Program-made: the position numbers and the translations under genes | Assembly: GCF_023667495.1 (NCBI RefSeq) | Contig: NZ_JAMOZL010000003.1 | Coordinates: 558,001-622,000, forward strand | Length of the DNA stretch: 64,000 nt | Source: Dyadobacter sp. MSC1_007 | GTDB lineage: Bacteria > Bacteroidota > Bacteroidia > Cytophagales > Spirosomataceae | Direction of reading: 5' to 3' | Shown here: piece by piece, positions 34,372-42,679 of the stretch | Position numbering within the stretch: the first letter of the stretch is position 1 | How the letters are laid out: every line of letters starts with the position of its first letter | The notes under the pieces: generated by a model | What the model was told of the DNA's origin: nothing | The model's input: only the letters and a program-made list of their open reading frames with translations | Databases searched by the model: none

Positions 34372-34396
34372 TGTATTTACATTTAATGTATATACA
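34372..34396. promoter_or_regulatory. Operator-like 25-bp inverted repeat upstream of YceI gene
   Basis: Arms TGTATTTACATT and AATGTATATACA around a central T, one mismatch in 12. The repeat is centred 31 nt upstream of the yceI start codon and contains two TGTATnTACA-like units 15 bp apart. This is a typical size and position for a MarR- or TetR-type repressor site. No regulator gene is adjacent, so the partner is unknown. Confidence 0.5.
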
Positions 34397-34432
34397 TCTA
34401 ATTGAAATAAATGGTTTCAAAAAGGATAAAAA

Positions 34433-34457
34433 AAATCCCGAAAAATTTCCGGGATTT
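34433..34457 (-). terminator. Terminator of the LolA-like gene
   Basis: Arms AAATCCCG and CGGGATTT with a 9-nt loop. On the minus strand it is followed by a run of T. It lies 22 nt beyond the stop of the LolA-like gene. Confidence 0.78.
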
Positions 34458-34479
34458 GAAAATAGTCGTTCCAGCTGTG

Positions 34480-35211
34480 TTATTGAGGCATTACAAAAAT
34501 GTTCGGATCGATTTTCGGGTTGACTTCGAGCGACGTAATTTTCAAGGCCATTTTGGTTCCAGGCATTGCGGATGTAGTTACTTCGGATGTGAAAGGATAA
34601 TAAACACCATCGACTGCGCGGAAGTCGGATTGCAGGTTTTCTGACGTGACGTCCTGGCCGTTCATCGTAGTGCGGGCGACGATTTTCAGGATGTAAAAAG
34701 TGTCTTTTGAAATGTAATTGATGCGGGTAATGCCGTTGGGCAAGGCCATGGTCACTTTGTAGACTTTGGCACCGGCCAAATCTTCTTCGCCGTCCAGGGT
34801 TAGTTTGTAGCCTTTTTGTTTATAATTATATAGCCCGGTCAGGTCCGTTTCGGCAGACATGGATTTCACTGCTTCCTCGGGCAATGCGGTGGCCTTGTTC
34901 TGTCCCGTCATTGGATTGATCGCCCAGCCAGTGTTCCCGTTGATCGCCTGTACGATAGTCATACCTTGAACGGTTGTTTCGCTGCGGAAGCCCTTTCCTT
35001 GCACGATCGTCGTGTTGATCGGCACCTTCATATTCATAATGTCCATCTCAGCTGTTATTTTCAGGCTTTCCAGCTTACCCAGCTTGTCGCCACCCATCGC
35101 TTTGACGTGCTTTGCAATGATGTCGTCGAGAGACTGGGCGTTGGCGCAATGAAGATGTCCAAGGATGATAAGTAGAATAAGGGAAGTGACGGCATGTTTT
35201 AATTTTCGCAT
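34480..35211 (-). CDS. LolA-like outer-membrane lipoprotein-sorting family protein
   Basis: A 243-aa exported protein. The start is taken at 35211 (MRKLKHAVTSLILLIILG, signal peptide ending CANAQ); the frame is open to 35289, but the extension would reach back to the atpG terminator. The mature part begins SLDDIIAKHVKAMGGDKLGK, a common Bacteroidota motif for LolA/LppX-fold proteins, and continues with ITAEMDIMNMKVPINTTIVQ and a final DFRAVDGVYYPFTSEV. Such proteins bind lipids or lipoproteins in the periplasm; exact cargo unknown. It lies downstream of atpG on the same strand but is separated by a strong terminator. Confidence 0.85.
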   Translation of the reverse strand: MRKLKHAVTSLILLIILGHLHCANAQSLDDIIAKHVKAMGGDKLGKLESLKITAEMDIMNMKVPINTTIVQGKGFRSETTVQGMTIVQAINGNTGWAINPMTGQNKATALPEEAVKSMSAETDLTGLYNYKQKGYKLTLDGEEDLAGAKVYKVTMALPNGITRINYISKDTFYILKIVARTTMNGQDVTSENLQSDFRAVDGVYYPFTSEVTTSAMPGTKMALKITSLEVNPKIDPNIFVMPQ

Positions 35212-35289
35212 GATATATGGCTTGTTGTTTAAAGTCTGAACTGGTAAAGTCGGGCAATATTGCATTTTTATGGTGGGAATAGAAAACAA

Positions 35290-35324
35290 AAAAGCGGCCG
35301 GATTGTTGCAATCCGGCCGCTTTT
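35290..35324 (-). terminator. Terminator of the atpAG unit
   Basis: Perfect 15-bp stem (arms 35290-35304 and 35310-35324, core GCGGCCGGATT / AATCCGGCCGC) with a 5-nt loop, followed by TTG and further T residues on the minus strand. It lies 25 nt after the atpG stop. Confidence 0.88.
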
Positions 35325-35348
35325 CAACAAAATATCTATCAGGTAATC

Positions 35349-36233
35349 TTAGTTTTTCAATGCTTCGGCTCCACCTACGATTTCAAGGATTTCCTTGGTA
35401 ATCGCAGCCTGACGCGTACGGTTGTAGACTAATTTCAGTTCTTTCAAAAGATCCTGAGCATTCTCAGTTGCTTTATCCATTGCCGTCATACGAGCGCCTT
35501 GTTCTGATGCATTGGACTCCAAAACAGAACGGTAAAGCTGGATTTTCAATGATTTCGGAATCAATTCTGCAAGAATTTCCTTCTCAGTCGGCTCGAAAAT
35601 ATAGCTAACCTCGGTCTTTTTTGCTCTTTTAGTTTTGTCTTCCGTTGCAATCGGCAGGTAGCGGTCTGTGTGGATGATCTGTGTCGCAACGTTTTTAAAT
35701 TCATTGTAAACCAAATCTACAGCATCGTAGCGACCATCTGAAAACGCTTTCATGATTTCTTCCGCAGCCTGTTTAACAGCCACGAAGTTCAATCTTCCGA
35801 AAAGGTCCATGTAGGTTTTATTCACCACAAAGCCTCTTTTTGCAAGAGATTCTGCACCTTTCTTTCCTATGGCAAAGATCTCCACGTTTCCTTTTGCTGC
35901 TTGCTGAGCATATTTTTGTTCGATCAGCAGCAATGTCGCTTTAACGATATTTGTATTGAAAGCACCACATAATCCACGGTCCGAAGTAACAACTACTATC
36001 AGGACCTTGTCAACCGGACGAACCGTTTTCAATGGGCTGTCAACCGCACTTTCTGCTCCTGATGAAACAGTGGTAAGCATCTCACCTAATTTCTGGGCAT
36101 AAGGTCTCATTTGCATGATGTTGTCCTGAGCCCGGCGCAGCTTTGCCGCCGCCACCATTTTCATGGCTTTGGTGATTTGCTGGGTGGAATTAACCGAAAC
36201 AATCCGGTTACGTACTTCTTTTAAGCTTGCCAT
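35349..36233 (-). CDS. atpG: ATP synthase F1 subunit gamma
   Basis: The 294-aa central-stalk subunit of F1Fo ATP synthase. The N-terminal helix MASLKEVRNRIVSVNSTQQI, followed by TKAMKMVAAAKLRRAQ, and the C-terminal helix ending YNRTRQAAITKEILEIVGGA are the classic gamma signatures; VVTSDRGLCGAFNTNIVK marks the Rossmann-like part. It lies 117 nt downstream of atpA with a hairpin in the gap. Confidence 0.97.
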   Translation of the reverse strand: MASLKEVRNRIVSVNSTQQITKAMKMVAAAKLRRAQDNIMQMRPYAQKLGEMLTTVSSGAESAVDSPLKTVRPVDKVLIVVVTSDRGLCGAFNTNIVKATLLLIEQKYAQQAAKGNVEIFAIGKKGAESLAKRGFVVNKTYMDLFGRLNFVAVKQAAEEIMKAFSDGRYDAVDLVYNEFKNVATQIIHTDRYLPIATEDKTKRAKKTEVSYIFEPTEKEILAELIPKSLKIQLYRSVLESNASEQGARMTAMDKATENAQDLLKELKLVYNRTRQAAITKEILEIVGGAEALKN

Positions 36234-36307
36234 TATTGGGATGTTTTAAGCGGTCCGATGCTTTCTTGGAACGGTATTAACCGGTCCGTTGAGGCTATTC
36301 GGACAGG

Positions 36308-36345
36308 AAAAGAGCCGTAACAGGAATTCCTGCTGCGGCTCTTTT
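36308..36345 (-). other. Intercistronic hairpin between atpA and atpG
   Basis: Arms AAAAGAGCCG (36308-36317) and CGGCTCTTTT (36336-36345), 10 bp perfect, enclosing a second palindrome CAGGAATTCCTG. On the minus strand it ends in TTTTCC, so it could be a partial terminator or an mRNA-stability element that sets the alpha to gamma expression ratio. The function is inferred only. Confidence 0.6.
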
Positions 36346-36350
36346 GCCGT

Positions 36351-37928
36351 TTAGCGATATTTTACAGCAACTTCTCTGGCTACTTTCTCGATAACGTCTG
36401 TAACGCTGTTGTCCAGTTTACCGGCACGCAAAGCAGCAAGCGCATCTTTATATTGTCCGCTAAGAACGGTAAGGAAATCTTTTTCAAATTCCTTCACACG
36501 GTTCACATCAACTGTATCCAGCAAGCCTTTTGTGGAAGCGTAAACCGTTGCAACCTGTTGTTCAACAGGAACCGGTGCGTATTGAGGTTGTTTCAAAACT
36601 TCCTGGTTGCGGCGTCCCCGGTCGATGGCCAGCTTAGTAGCGGCATCAAGGTCGGATCCGAATTTCGCAAATGCTTCCAGTTCGCGGAACTGCGCCTGAT
36701 CCAGTTTCAGGGTTCCTGAAACCTTCTTCATCGATTTGATCTGCGCATTACCACCCACGCGGGATACCGAGATACCTACGTTGATCGCAGGACGGATACC
36801 CGAGTTGAACAGGTTGGATTCAAGGAAGATTTGTCCGTCGGTGATTGAGATTACGTTCGTTGGAATGTAAGCAGAAACGTCACCAGCCTGTGTTTCGATA
36901 ATCGGAAGGGCTGTAAGCGATCCGCCTCCTTTCACTTTGCCTTGCAGCGAAGGAGGAAGGTCATTCATATTTCTAGCGATGGTGTCATCCGAGATGATCT
37001 TCGCAGCACGCTCCAAAAGACGGCTGTGCAGATAGAATACGTCACCTGGATAAGCTTCACGTCCTGGTGGGCGGCGAAGTAGCAGGGACACCTCACGGTA
37101 TGAAACAGCTTGTTTGGAAAGGTCATCGTAGATAACCAATGCAGGACGGCCGGTGTCGCGGAAATACTCACCGATCGCTGCACCTGTAAACGGTGCGTAG
37201 AATTGCATCGGAGAAGGATCGGAAGCACCAGCGGCAACGATTACCGTGTAGTCCATTGCACCGTATTTGCGAAGGGTTGCTTCGATACTTTTGATCGTAG
37301 AAGCTTTTTGTCCGCAGGCCACGTAAATACAAAAAACAGGCTCGCCTTTTTCGAAATATTCCTTCTGGTTGATGATCGTATCGATCGCCACAGCAGTTTT
37401 ACCTGTCTGACGGTCACCGATGATCAGCTCGCGCTGGCCACGGCCGATGGGGATCATGGCGTCGATCGCTTTGATACCGGTCTGAAGAGGCTCGGTTACC
37501 GGCTGGCGGTAGATAACACCAGGAGCTTTACGCTCTATTGGCATTTCAAAAAGCTCTCCGGAGATAGGTCCGTTACCATCGATTGGTTCAGCGAGCGTGT
37601 TTACCACACGTCCGATGATTCCGTCACCCACTTTTACGGAAGCGATTTCTTTGGTACGTTTTACAGTTGCACCTTCTTTGATGTCACTGAAATCCCCCAG
37701 CAAAACTGCTCCGACATTGTCTTCCTCGAGGTTAAGAGCGAGGGCCTTAAGGCCGTTCTCGAAAACAAGCAGCTCACCTGCCTGAACCTGGGAAAGACCG
37801 TAAATGCGGGCGACACCGTCGCCGATCTGAAGGACTGTTCCTACTTCTTCGAGTTCTGCTTCTGATCTAGCGCCTGCAAGTTGTTCGCGCAGGATGGCCG
37901 AAACTTCATCCGGTCTAACAGATACCAT
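36351..37928 (-). CDS. atpA: ATP synthase F1 subunit alpha
   Basis: A 525-aa subunit of the F1 hexamer. Walker A GDRQTGKT (within [20 protein letters not shown]), GERVARIYG-like [14 protein letters not shown], and the alpha-type [14 protein letters not shown] are visible. Length is normal. The gene is directly preceded by a divergent FKBP gene, so the upstream atp genes (delta, b, c, a) do not adjoin it here. It has its own -7 box and is followed by an intercistronic hairpin and atpG. Confidence 0.98.
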   Translation of the reverse strand: MVSVRPDEVSAILREQLAGARSEAELEEVGTVLQIGDGVARIYGLSQVQAGELLVFENGLKALALNLEEDNVGAVLLGDFSDIKEGATVKRTKEIASVKVGDGIIGRVVNTLAEPIDGNGPISGELFEMPIERKAPGVIYRQPVTEPLQTGIKAIDAMIPIGRGQRELIIGDRQTGKTAVAIDTIINQKEYFEKGEPVFCIYVACGQKASTIKSIEATLRKYGAMDYTVIVAAGASDPSPMQFYAPFTGAAIGEYFRDTGRPALVIYDDLSKQAVSYREVSLLLRRPPGREAYPGDVFYLHSRLLERAAKIISDDTIARNMNDLPPSLQGKVKGGGSLTALPIIETQAGDVSAYIPTNVISITDGQIFLESNLFNSGIRPAINVGISVSRVGGNAQIKSMKKVSGTLKLDQAQFRELEAFAKFGSDLDAATKLAIDRGRRNQEVLKQPQYAPVPVEQQVATVYASTKGLLDTVDVNRVKEFEKDFLTVLSGQYKDALAALRAGKLDNSVTDVIEKVAREVAVKYR

Positions 37929-37979
37929 AGTATAATTGACTTATTTAGAGTATAGTAGTAAGTTTTCTGAAAACTGCCG

Positions 37980-37987
37980 CAAAGGTA
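37980..37987 (-). promoter_or_regulatory. -7 box of the atpAG unit
   Basis: The minus strand reads TACCTTTG followed by CGGCA, a perfect TAnnTTTG and the same downstream bases as before aspS. It is 52 nt upstream of the atpA ATG. The -33 region (GTTTTTAC) matches poorly. The rest of the 290-nt divergent gap holds no other clear element. Confidence 0.6.
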
Positions 37988-38218
37988 GAATTTTATTTCC
38001 GTAAAAACAGAATGATTTGACTAAAAAGCTACGATATAAAATTAGATTTTTCCAAGGTAATGTCCGAAAGTGGCTGCCGGATGTATGATTTACCGTTTAT
38101 CCAACCATAGGAACATTTTTAAAACTTTTTTAGGTACTGATTGTGTTTTTGTTGTAATTGAGTTCGTTAATAACACTTACGTATTCAATATCAAACTCGT
38201 TGAACATCCATTAGTATA

Positions 38219-38977
38219 ATGTACAAATTAGAAAAAACCATTTTAGCAGCGCTTACATTAGGAGTATTGGTAACGGCAGAAAGCACAGCACAGACTATCA
38301 AGAAGACAACTAAACCTGCCGCAACTGTAAAGAAATCAACAGCAGCACCGGTAAAAGCCACAGGATCAGCAATAGTACTCAAAAATCAGATGGATTCTTT
38401 GTCCGCAGCGATCGGAGTAAGCTTTGCCAATTCATTATCATCACAGGGAATCAGCAATATTAATCACGATATTCTTACAAAAACCATTAATACTTCGCTG
38501 AAAGGGGATAAAGCCGCATTTGCACCAGATGAAGCCAACGCATTTATCCAGAGTTATTTTCAGAAGATGATGGAGGAGAAAGGCGCGGTGGTGCGTGTGG
38601 AAGGAGAGAAGTTTTTGGAAGAAAACAAGAAGAAGCAGGGTGTTGTAACAACCGAAAGCGGACTGCAGTACCAGGTTATCAAAACCGGCGAAGGGCCAAA
38701 ACCTGCCGCTACGGATAAAGTAAAGACACACTATCATGGTACGCTTACCAATGGAACGGTTTTTGACAGTTCGGTAGACAGAGGAGAACCAGTAGAATTT
38801 CCGGTGAATGGCGTGATTAAAGGATGGACCGAGGCGCTTCAGTTAATGCCCGTCGGATCGAAATGGAAGTTGTTCATTCCATATCAGCTTGCTTATGGCG
38901 AGCGGGCGGCAGGACCCCAAATACCGGCATATTCTGCATTGGTATTCGAGGTCGAACTATTAGAAATTGTAAAATAG
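38219..38977 (+). CDS. FKBP-type peptidyl-prolyl cis-trans isomerase, exported
   Basis: A 252-aa exported foldase. The signal peptide is about 1-25 (ends ESTAQ), followed by a Lys/Thr/Ala-rich linker (TIKKTTKPAATVKKSTAAPV), an N-terminal dimerisation domain (SAAIGVSFANSLSSQGI to KKKQGVVTTESGLQYQVIK) and a C-terminal FKBP domain (KVKTHYHGTLTNGTVFDSSV, GVIKGWTEALQLMPVGSKWK, IPYQLAYGERAAG). This arrangement is like FkpA/Mip. It would assist folding of periplasmic or outer-membrane proteins. The Tsp protease gene follows after 13 nt, giving an envelope quality-control pair. Confidence 0.95.
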   Translation: MYKLEKTILAALTLGVLVTAESTAQTIKKTTKPAATVKKSTAAPVKATGSAIVLKNQMDSLSAAIGVSFANSLSSQGISNINHDILTKTINTSLKGDKAAFAPDEANAFIQSYFQKMMEEKGAVVRVEGEKFLEENKKKQGVVTTESGLQYQVIKTGEGPKPAATDKVKTHYHGTLTNGTVFDSSVDRGEPVEFPVNGVIKGWTEALQLMPVGSKWKLFIPYQLAYGERAAGPQIPAYSALVFEVELLEIVK

Positions 38978-38990
38978 TAAACGTTCGACA

Positions 38991-41117
38991 ATGAAAAAGT
39001 ATCTTATCACTCTTATTCCGGTTGTGTTGCTGGGTTGGCAGCGGGGCCCCGTTCAGGAACAAGTGGAGGTAGTTCCTTCGATAGAGACCTCCATGGATGA
39101 AGATATCAAGCCCATTCCAATGCAATACAAGGCGGAGGGGGTGGCAACCAGGATCTTATCCAGCTACCATTACAGAAAGTTGAACCTAAACGACTCTCTT
39201 TCCGGGGCCATTTTTGACAAGTACCTGGAAGCGATAGATCACGGCAAACTCTATTACCTGGCCACAGATATATCGGAATTCGAGAAGTATAAGAACTCTT
39301 TCGATGACTATTTGCAGAACAGGGAGCTGGATGTTCCTTTTCAGATCTATAATGTTTTCAGAAAGCGCTATAAGGAGAGAAGCGAGTACATTCAGACCTT
39401 GCTCAAGGAAGCCAAGCCTTTCGATTTTACGCAGGACGAGTCCATGAACACCGACCGTGAAAAGGCGGTTTGGGCCAAGAACACCGACGAATTGAACGAC
39501 ACCTGGCGGAAATACCTAAAGAGCGAGGCATTAGACCTCAAACTGTCGGGTAAAGCGGACACTGCCGTGATAAGCACCTTACGTGACCGTTACAAAACCC
39601 GCGACCGTGCATTGGGCCGCATTCGTACCGAGCAGGTATTCCAGATGTTCATGAATGCGTATGCCGAATCACTCGATCCGCATACAAGTTATATGGCACC
39701 TACTTCGGCCGATCGTTTCAAACAAGAGATGAGCCAGTCGCTGGAAGGTATCGGTGCATTGCTTCGTGAGGAAGATAATTACATCAAAATCGTTGAAGTA
39801 ATCCCAGGCGGGCCTGCATTCAAAGGAAAACAACTTAAAAAGGAAGACAAGATCATTGGAGTAGCGCAGGGTGACGAGGGTAAGTTCGTCGATATCGTGG
39901 GCTGGTTTGTCGATGATGCGGTGAAACTGATCAAAGGGCCAAAATCGACAGTGGTGCGTTTGCAGATCATCTCCGCAGATGCATTGCCAGGCACACCACC
40001 TAAGGAATACCGTCTGGTGCGTGAGAAGATCAAGCTGGAAGAGCAACGCGCAAAAAGCGAAATCGTATCTATTAATAATGGTAATAAAGATTTCAAAATC
40101 GGTGTGATCGATATTCCATTGTTCTACCGCGACTTTGAAGGCGCGCAGCACCGTGAAAAGGAGTTTTCCAGCACGACCCGTGACGTTCAGAAGCTGATTA
40201 CTGACTTGCAGGCATCGCATGTGGATGGTATTGTCATTGACCTTCGTAACAACGGTGGTGGTTCTCTGACCGAGGCTGTTTCTCTGACCGGTTTATTTAT
40301 CAACAGAGGGCCGGTGGTTCAGGTGAAAGAAAGCCAAGGCGAAATCGAAGTGCAATCGGATAATGATCCGGCTATTGCCTATGATGGCCCAATGGCGGTA
40401 ATGGTGAACCGTTTCAGCGCATCGGCCTCGGAAATCTTCGCAGCAGCGATCCAGGATTACAAACGCGGGCTGATCGTGGGTGAGCAGACTTATGGAAAAG
40501 GAACCGTTCAAACGCTCATCGACCTGAACCAATGGGTGCCGAAAGAGCCGGAACAGCTTGGACAAGCAAAACTGACCGTTGCCAAATTTTATCGGATCAA
40601 TGGCAGCAGCACCCAGCTCAAAGGCGTAACACCTGATCTTGAATTGCCTACCGCATTCAAAGTGAACGAATATGGTGAAGGCTCTCAACCCGCTGCATTG
40701 CCCTGGGACCAGATTGCATCTTCGCGTTATGATTTAACAAACAAGATCAATCCTAAAATTGTTGAGCAGCTTCGTGATAAGTATAAGCATCGTTTGAAAA
40801 CAGATGAAGAACTGAAAACGCTTGTGAAAACGTTGGACGAATTCAAACAAGCGCGTGAAAACAAGGTAGTTTCATTGCAGGAATCAAAACGCAAGCTGGA
40901 ACGGGACGAAGCCGAAAAGAAAAGAATAGCCATGAAACAGCTTGGCGAAGACAATACCGATGGTGATGACGAAGAGGAAGTTGATTCTAAGACCCCTGAG
41001 GCTCCGAAGGAAGTCAAAAAGAAGAAAGACATTTACCTCACTGAGACCGGCAGAATGCTCGCCGACTTGATCGTGATCTCCAAAGAGCCAAGTTTGGCAG
41101 GAGCTAAGAAGAAATAA
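38991..41117 (+). CDS. prc: Tail-specific (C-terminal processing) protease, S41A
   Basis: A 708-aa periplasmic protease of the Prc/Tsp type. The signal region is MKKYLITLIPVVLLG. The large N-terminal helical domain (SYHYRKLNLNDSLSGAIFDK, ESLDPHTSYMAPTSADRF) is Tsp-like. A PDZ domain lies at about 240-340 (GIGALLREEDNYIKIVEVIP). The S41 core has the catalytic Ser in NRFSASASEIFAAAIQDY and Lys in TYGKGTVQTL. The C-terminal DUF3340-like part (DEFKQARENKVVSLQESKRK) includes an acidic, Lys-rich segment (DNTDGDDEEEVDSKTPEAPK). Tsp proteases remove damaged or misfolded periplasmic proteins. It is cotranscribed with the FKBP gene and ended by a bidirectional terminator. Confidence 0.95.
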   Translation: MKKYLITLIPVVLLGWQRGPVQEQVEVVPSIETSMDEDIKPIPMQYKAEGVATRILSSYHYRKLNLNDSLSGAIFDKYLEAIDHGKLYYLATDISEFEKYKNSFDDYLQNRELDVPFQIYNVFRKRYKERSEYIQTLLKEAKPFDFTQDESMNTDREKAVWAKNTDELNDTWRKYLKSEALDLKLSGKADTAVISTLRDRYKTRDRALGRIRTEQVFQMFMNAYAESLDPHTSYMAPTSADRFKQEMSQSLEGIGALLREEDNYIKIVEVIPGGPAFKGKQLKKEDKIIGVAQGDEGKFVDIVGWFVDDAVKLIKGPKSTVVRLQIISADALPGTPPKEYRLVREKIKLEEQRAKSEIVSINNGNKDFKIGVIDIPLFYRDFEGAQHREKEFSSTTRDVQKLITDLQASHVDGIVIDLRNNGGGSLTEAVSLTGLFINRGPVVQVKESQGEIEVQSDNDPAIAYDGPMAVMVNRFSASASEIFAAAIQDYKRGLIVGEQTYGKGTVQTLIDLNQWVPKEPEQLGQAKLTVAKFYRINGSSTQLKGVTPDLELPTAFKVNEYGEGSQPAALPWDQIASSRYDLTNKINPKIVEQLRDKYKHRLKTDEELKTLVKTLDEFKQARENKVVSLQESKRKLERDEAEKKRIAMKQLGEDNTDGDDEEEVDSKTPEAPKEVKKKKDIYLTETGRMLADLIVISKEPSLAGAKKK

Positions 41118-41136
41118 GGATTTTAATATAGAGATG

Positions 41137-41168
41137 AAAAAAGCACGGATTTCGGTCCGTGCTTTTTT
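41137..41168. terminator. Bidirectional terminator between prc and the RND operon
   Basis: Arms AAAAAAGCACGGA (41137-41149) and TCCGTGCTTTTTT (41156-41168) with a 6-nt loop. It is A-rich on one side and T-rich on the other, so it can stop transcription from both convergent units. Confidence 0.9.
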
Positions 41169-41172
41169 TGTG

Positions 41173-42615
41173 TTATTCCCAACCGCCGCCGAGCGCCCGG
41201 TAAAGCTCGATTAATGCAAGAAACCGGTCTTTCTGGACATTGGTCAAATTCAGTTCCTCCTGCAGAACACCGCGCTGAGCAGTAATTACTTCGAGATAGG
41301 AGGCATATCCTGTTAAAAACAGATCCTTGGAAGTAGCAACTGCTTGCTGGAGAACTTCCACCTCCTGCTTTTTAAGATCCGAAATCTTTCGGGTGTTTTC
41401 TAACTTTTTGAGACTTGTGCTTACCTCCCGGAAACCGTTCAATACCGATTTGTTATAAGCATAAAGAGCTTCCAGACTGGCTGCTTCGGCGCGCTTTTGG
41501 TTCGCTTTCAACGCCTTTCGATTCACAATTGGCGCCGTGAGTCCTCCCAGCGCACTGTAAGCGAGTGAGCCGGACGAAAACAACAGGTTGCCTTTGAATG
41601 CATTAAACCCTAAGAATGCTGTAATGTTGAGCGACGGCAAAAATGCCAACTGTGCCGCCTGCTGCTCGGAATAATAGGCAAGCAGATCAAGTTGGGCCTG
41701 CTGAATGTCGGGCCTTCTTTTCAGCATATTAGCCGGAATTCCCGCTCTGACAGGTTCCGGTATGGTTTGTTCCAAAGTCGTGCCTCTGACGATAGGTCGG
41801 GGGAACCGTCCCAACAACATATTAACGTCGTTCTCTATTTCAATAATTCTTTGTTGTACTTCAAATTCGAGGCTCTGGGTATTGAGCAACTGGGCGGTCA
41901 GCTGGCGAACACCAAGTTCATTGGCGCGACCTGCTTCTTTCTGTATTTTGATGGTTTCAACTGCTGATTGTTGTAATGCTACATTCTTCCGAATAATGTC
42001 GAGTTCAGTATCCAGGGCCATTAATTCATAGTACGACCGGGCGATCTCGGCAATGAGACTGGTTATGATTGCCTGTTGTGCCTTTTCAGTAGCCAACAGG
42101 CGATTGTAGGCCGCTTTTTTCTGTGATTTCAGTTTACCCCAAATATCAATTTCCCACGAACTTCTTAAACCTACAAAATAGTCGGGCATGAACGGTGCGG
42201 GAAGTTTGCGATCACTGTCGATGTTTTCGGAAAAATTGGTGTCATAATTCCCAACGCCATCCATAGTATAATCCCCAAACTTGCGCCCGCCACCCGAAAC
42301 ATCGGCGGAAACTGCCGGCAGTAATGCTCCCTGCGCTACCAGGACATTGGAGCGAACCATCTCGATTCGCTGAATGGCCATTTTCAGGTCAAGGTTATTT
42401 TGAAGGGCAGTGTCGATCAGCGCTACGAGATGGCGGTCGGTAAAGAACGTTTTCCATTGGATGGAACCGATTCCAGTGGAATCTGACTGTTCCGCGAACT
42501 TTTCAGGCGTTTTAATACGGGTATGCTGCTCAACCGGCTGCATCAGCTTGCATCCCGAAAGGGATACGAGTAAAGCAAGCAAGAGCAAATGGGAAAGCTT
42601 TTTGTAGTTTTTCAT
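41173..42615 (-). CDS. RND efflux outer-membrane channel (OprM/NodT family lipoprotein)
   Basis: A 480-aa TolC-like outer-membrane factor. The start is taken at ATG 42615 (MKNYKKLSHLLLLALLVSLS) because it gives a lipoprotein signal ending LSGC; the frame is open to 42663. Two outer-membrane efflux repeats are visible, with helices such as LDLKMAIQRIEMVRSNVLVA, LLNTQSLEFEVQQRIIEIEN, RGTTLEQTIPEPVRAGIPAN and LKRRPDIQQAQLDLLA. It is the third component of the RND operon, 64 nt downstream of the pump gene. Confidence 0.94.
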   Translation of the reverse strand: MKNYKKLSHLLLLALLVSLSGCKLMQPVEQHTRIKTPEKFAEQSDSTGIGSIQWKTFFTDRHLVALIDTALQNNLDLKMAIQRIEMVRSNVLVAQGALLPAVSADVSGGGRKFGDYTMDGVGNYDTNFSENIDSDRKLPAPFMPDYFVGLRSSWEIDIWGKLKSQKKAAYNRLLATEKAQQAIITSLIAEIARSYYELMALDTELDIIRKNVALQQSAVETIKIQKEAGRANELGVRQLTAQLLNTQSLEFEVQQRIIEIENDVNMLLGRFPRPIVRGTTLEQTIPEPVRAGIPANMLKRRPDIQQAQLDLLAYYSEQQAAQLAFLPSLNITAFLGFNAFKGNLLFSSGSLAYSALGGLTAPIVNRKALKANQKRAEAASLEALYAYNKSVLNGFREVSTSLKKLENTRKISDLKKQEVEVLQQAVATSKDLFLTGYASYLEVITAQRGVLQEELNLTNVQKDRFLALIELYRALGGGWE

Positions 42616-42679
42616 TTGAAATAATACTGATATGAAGGGCCGCGACAAATGCCGCGGCCACAAAAAGGGAGCCGGAATT

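Noticed and set aside
37110-37865. 251-aa plus-strand ORF opposite atpA
   Set aside because: It is a codon-bias shadow of atpA; no motif or family resemblance.
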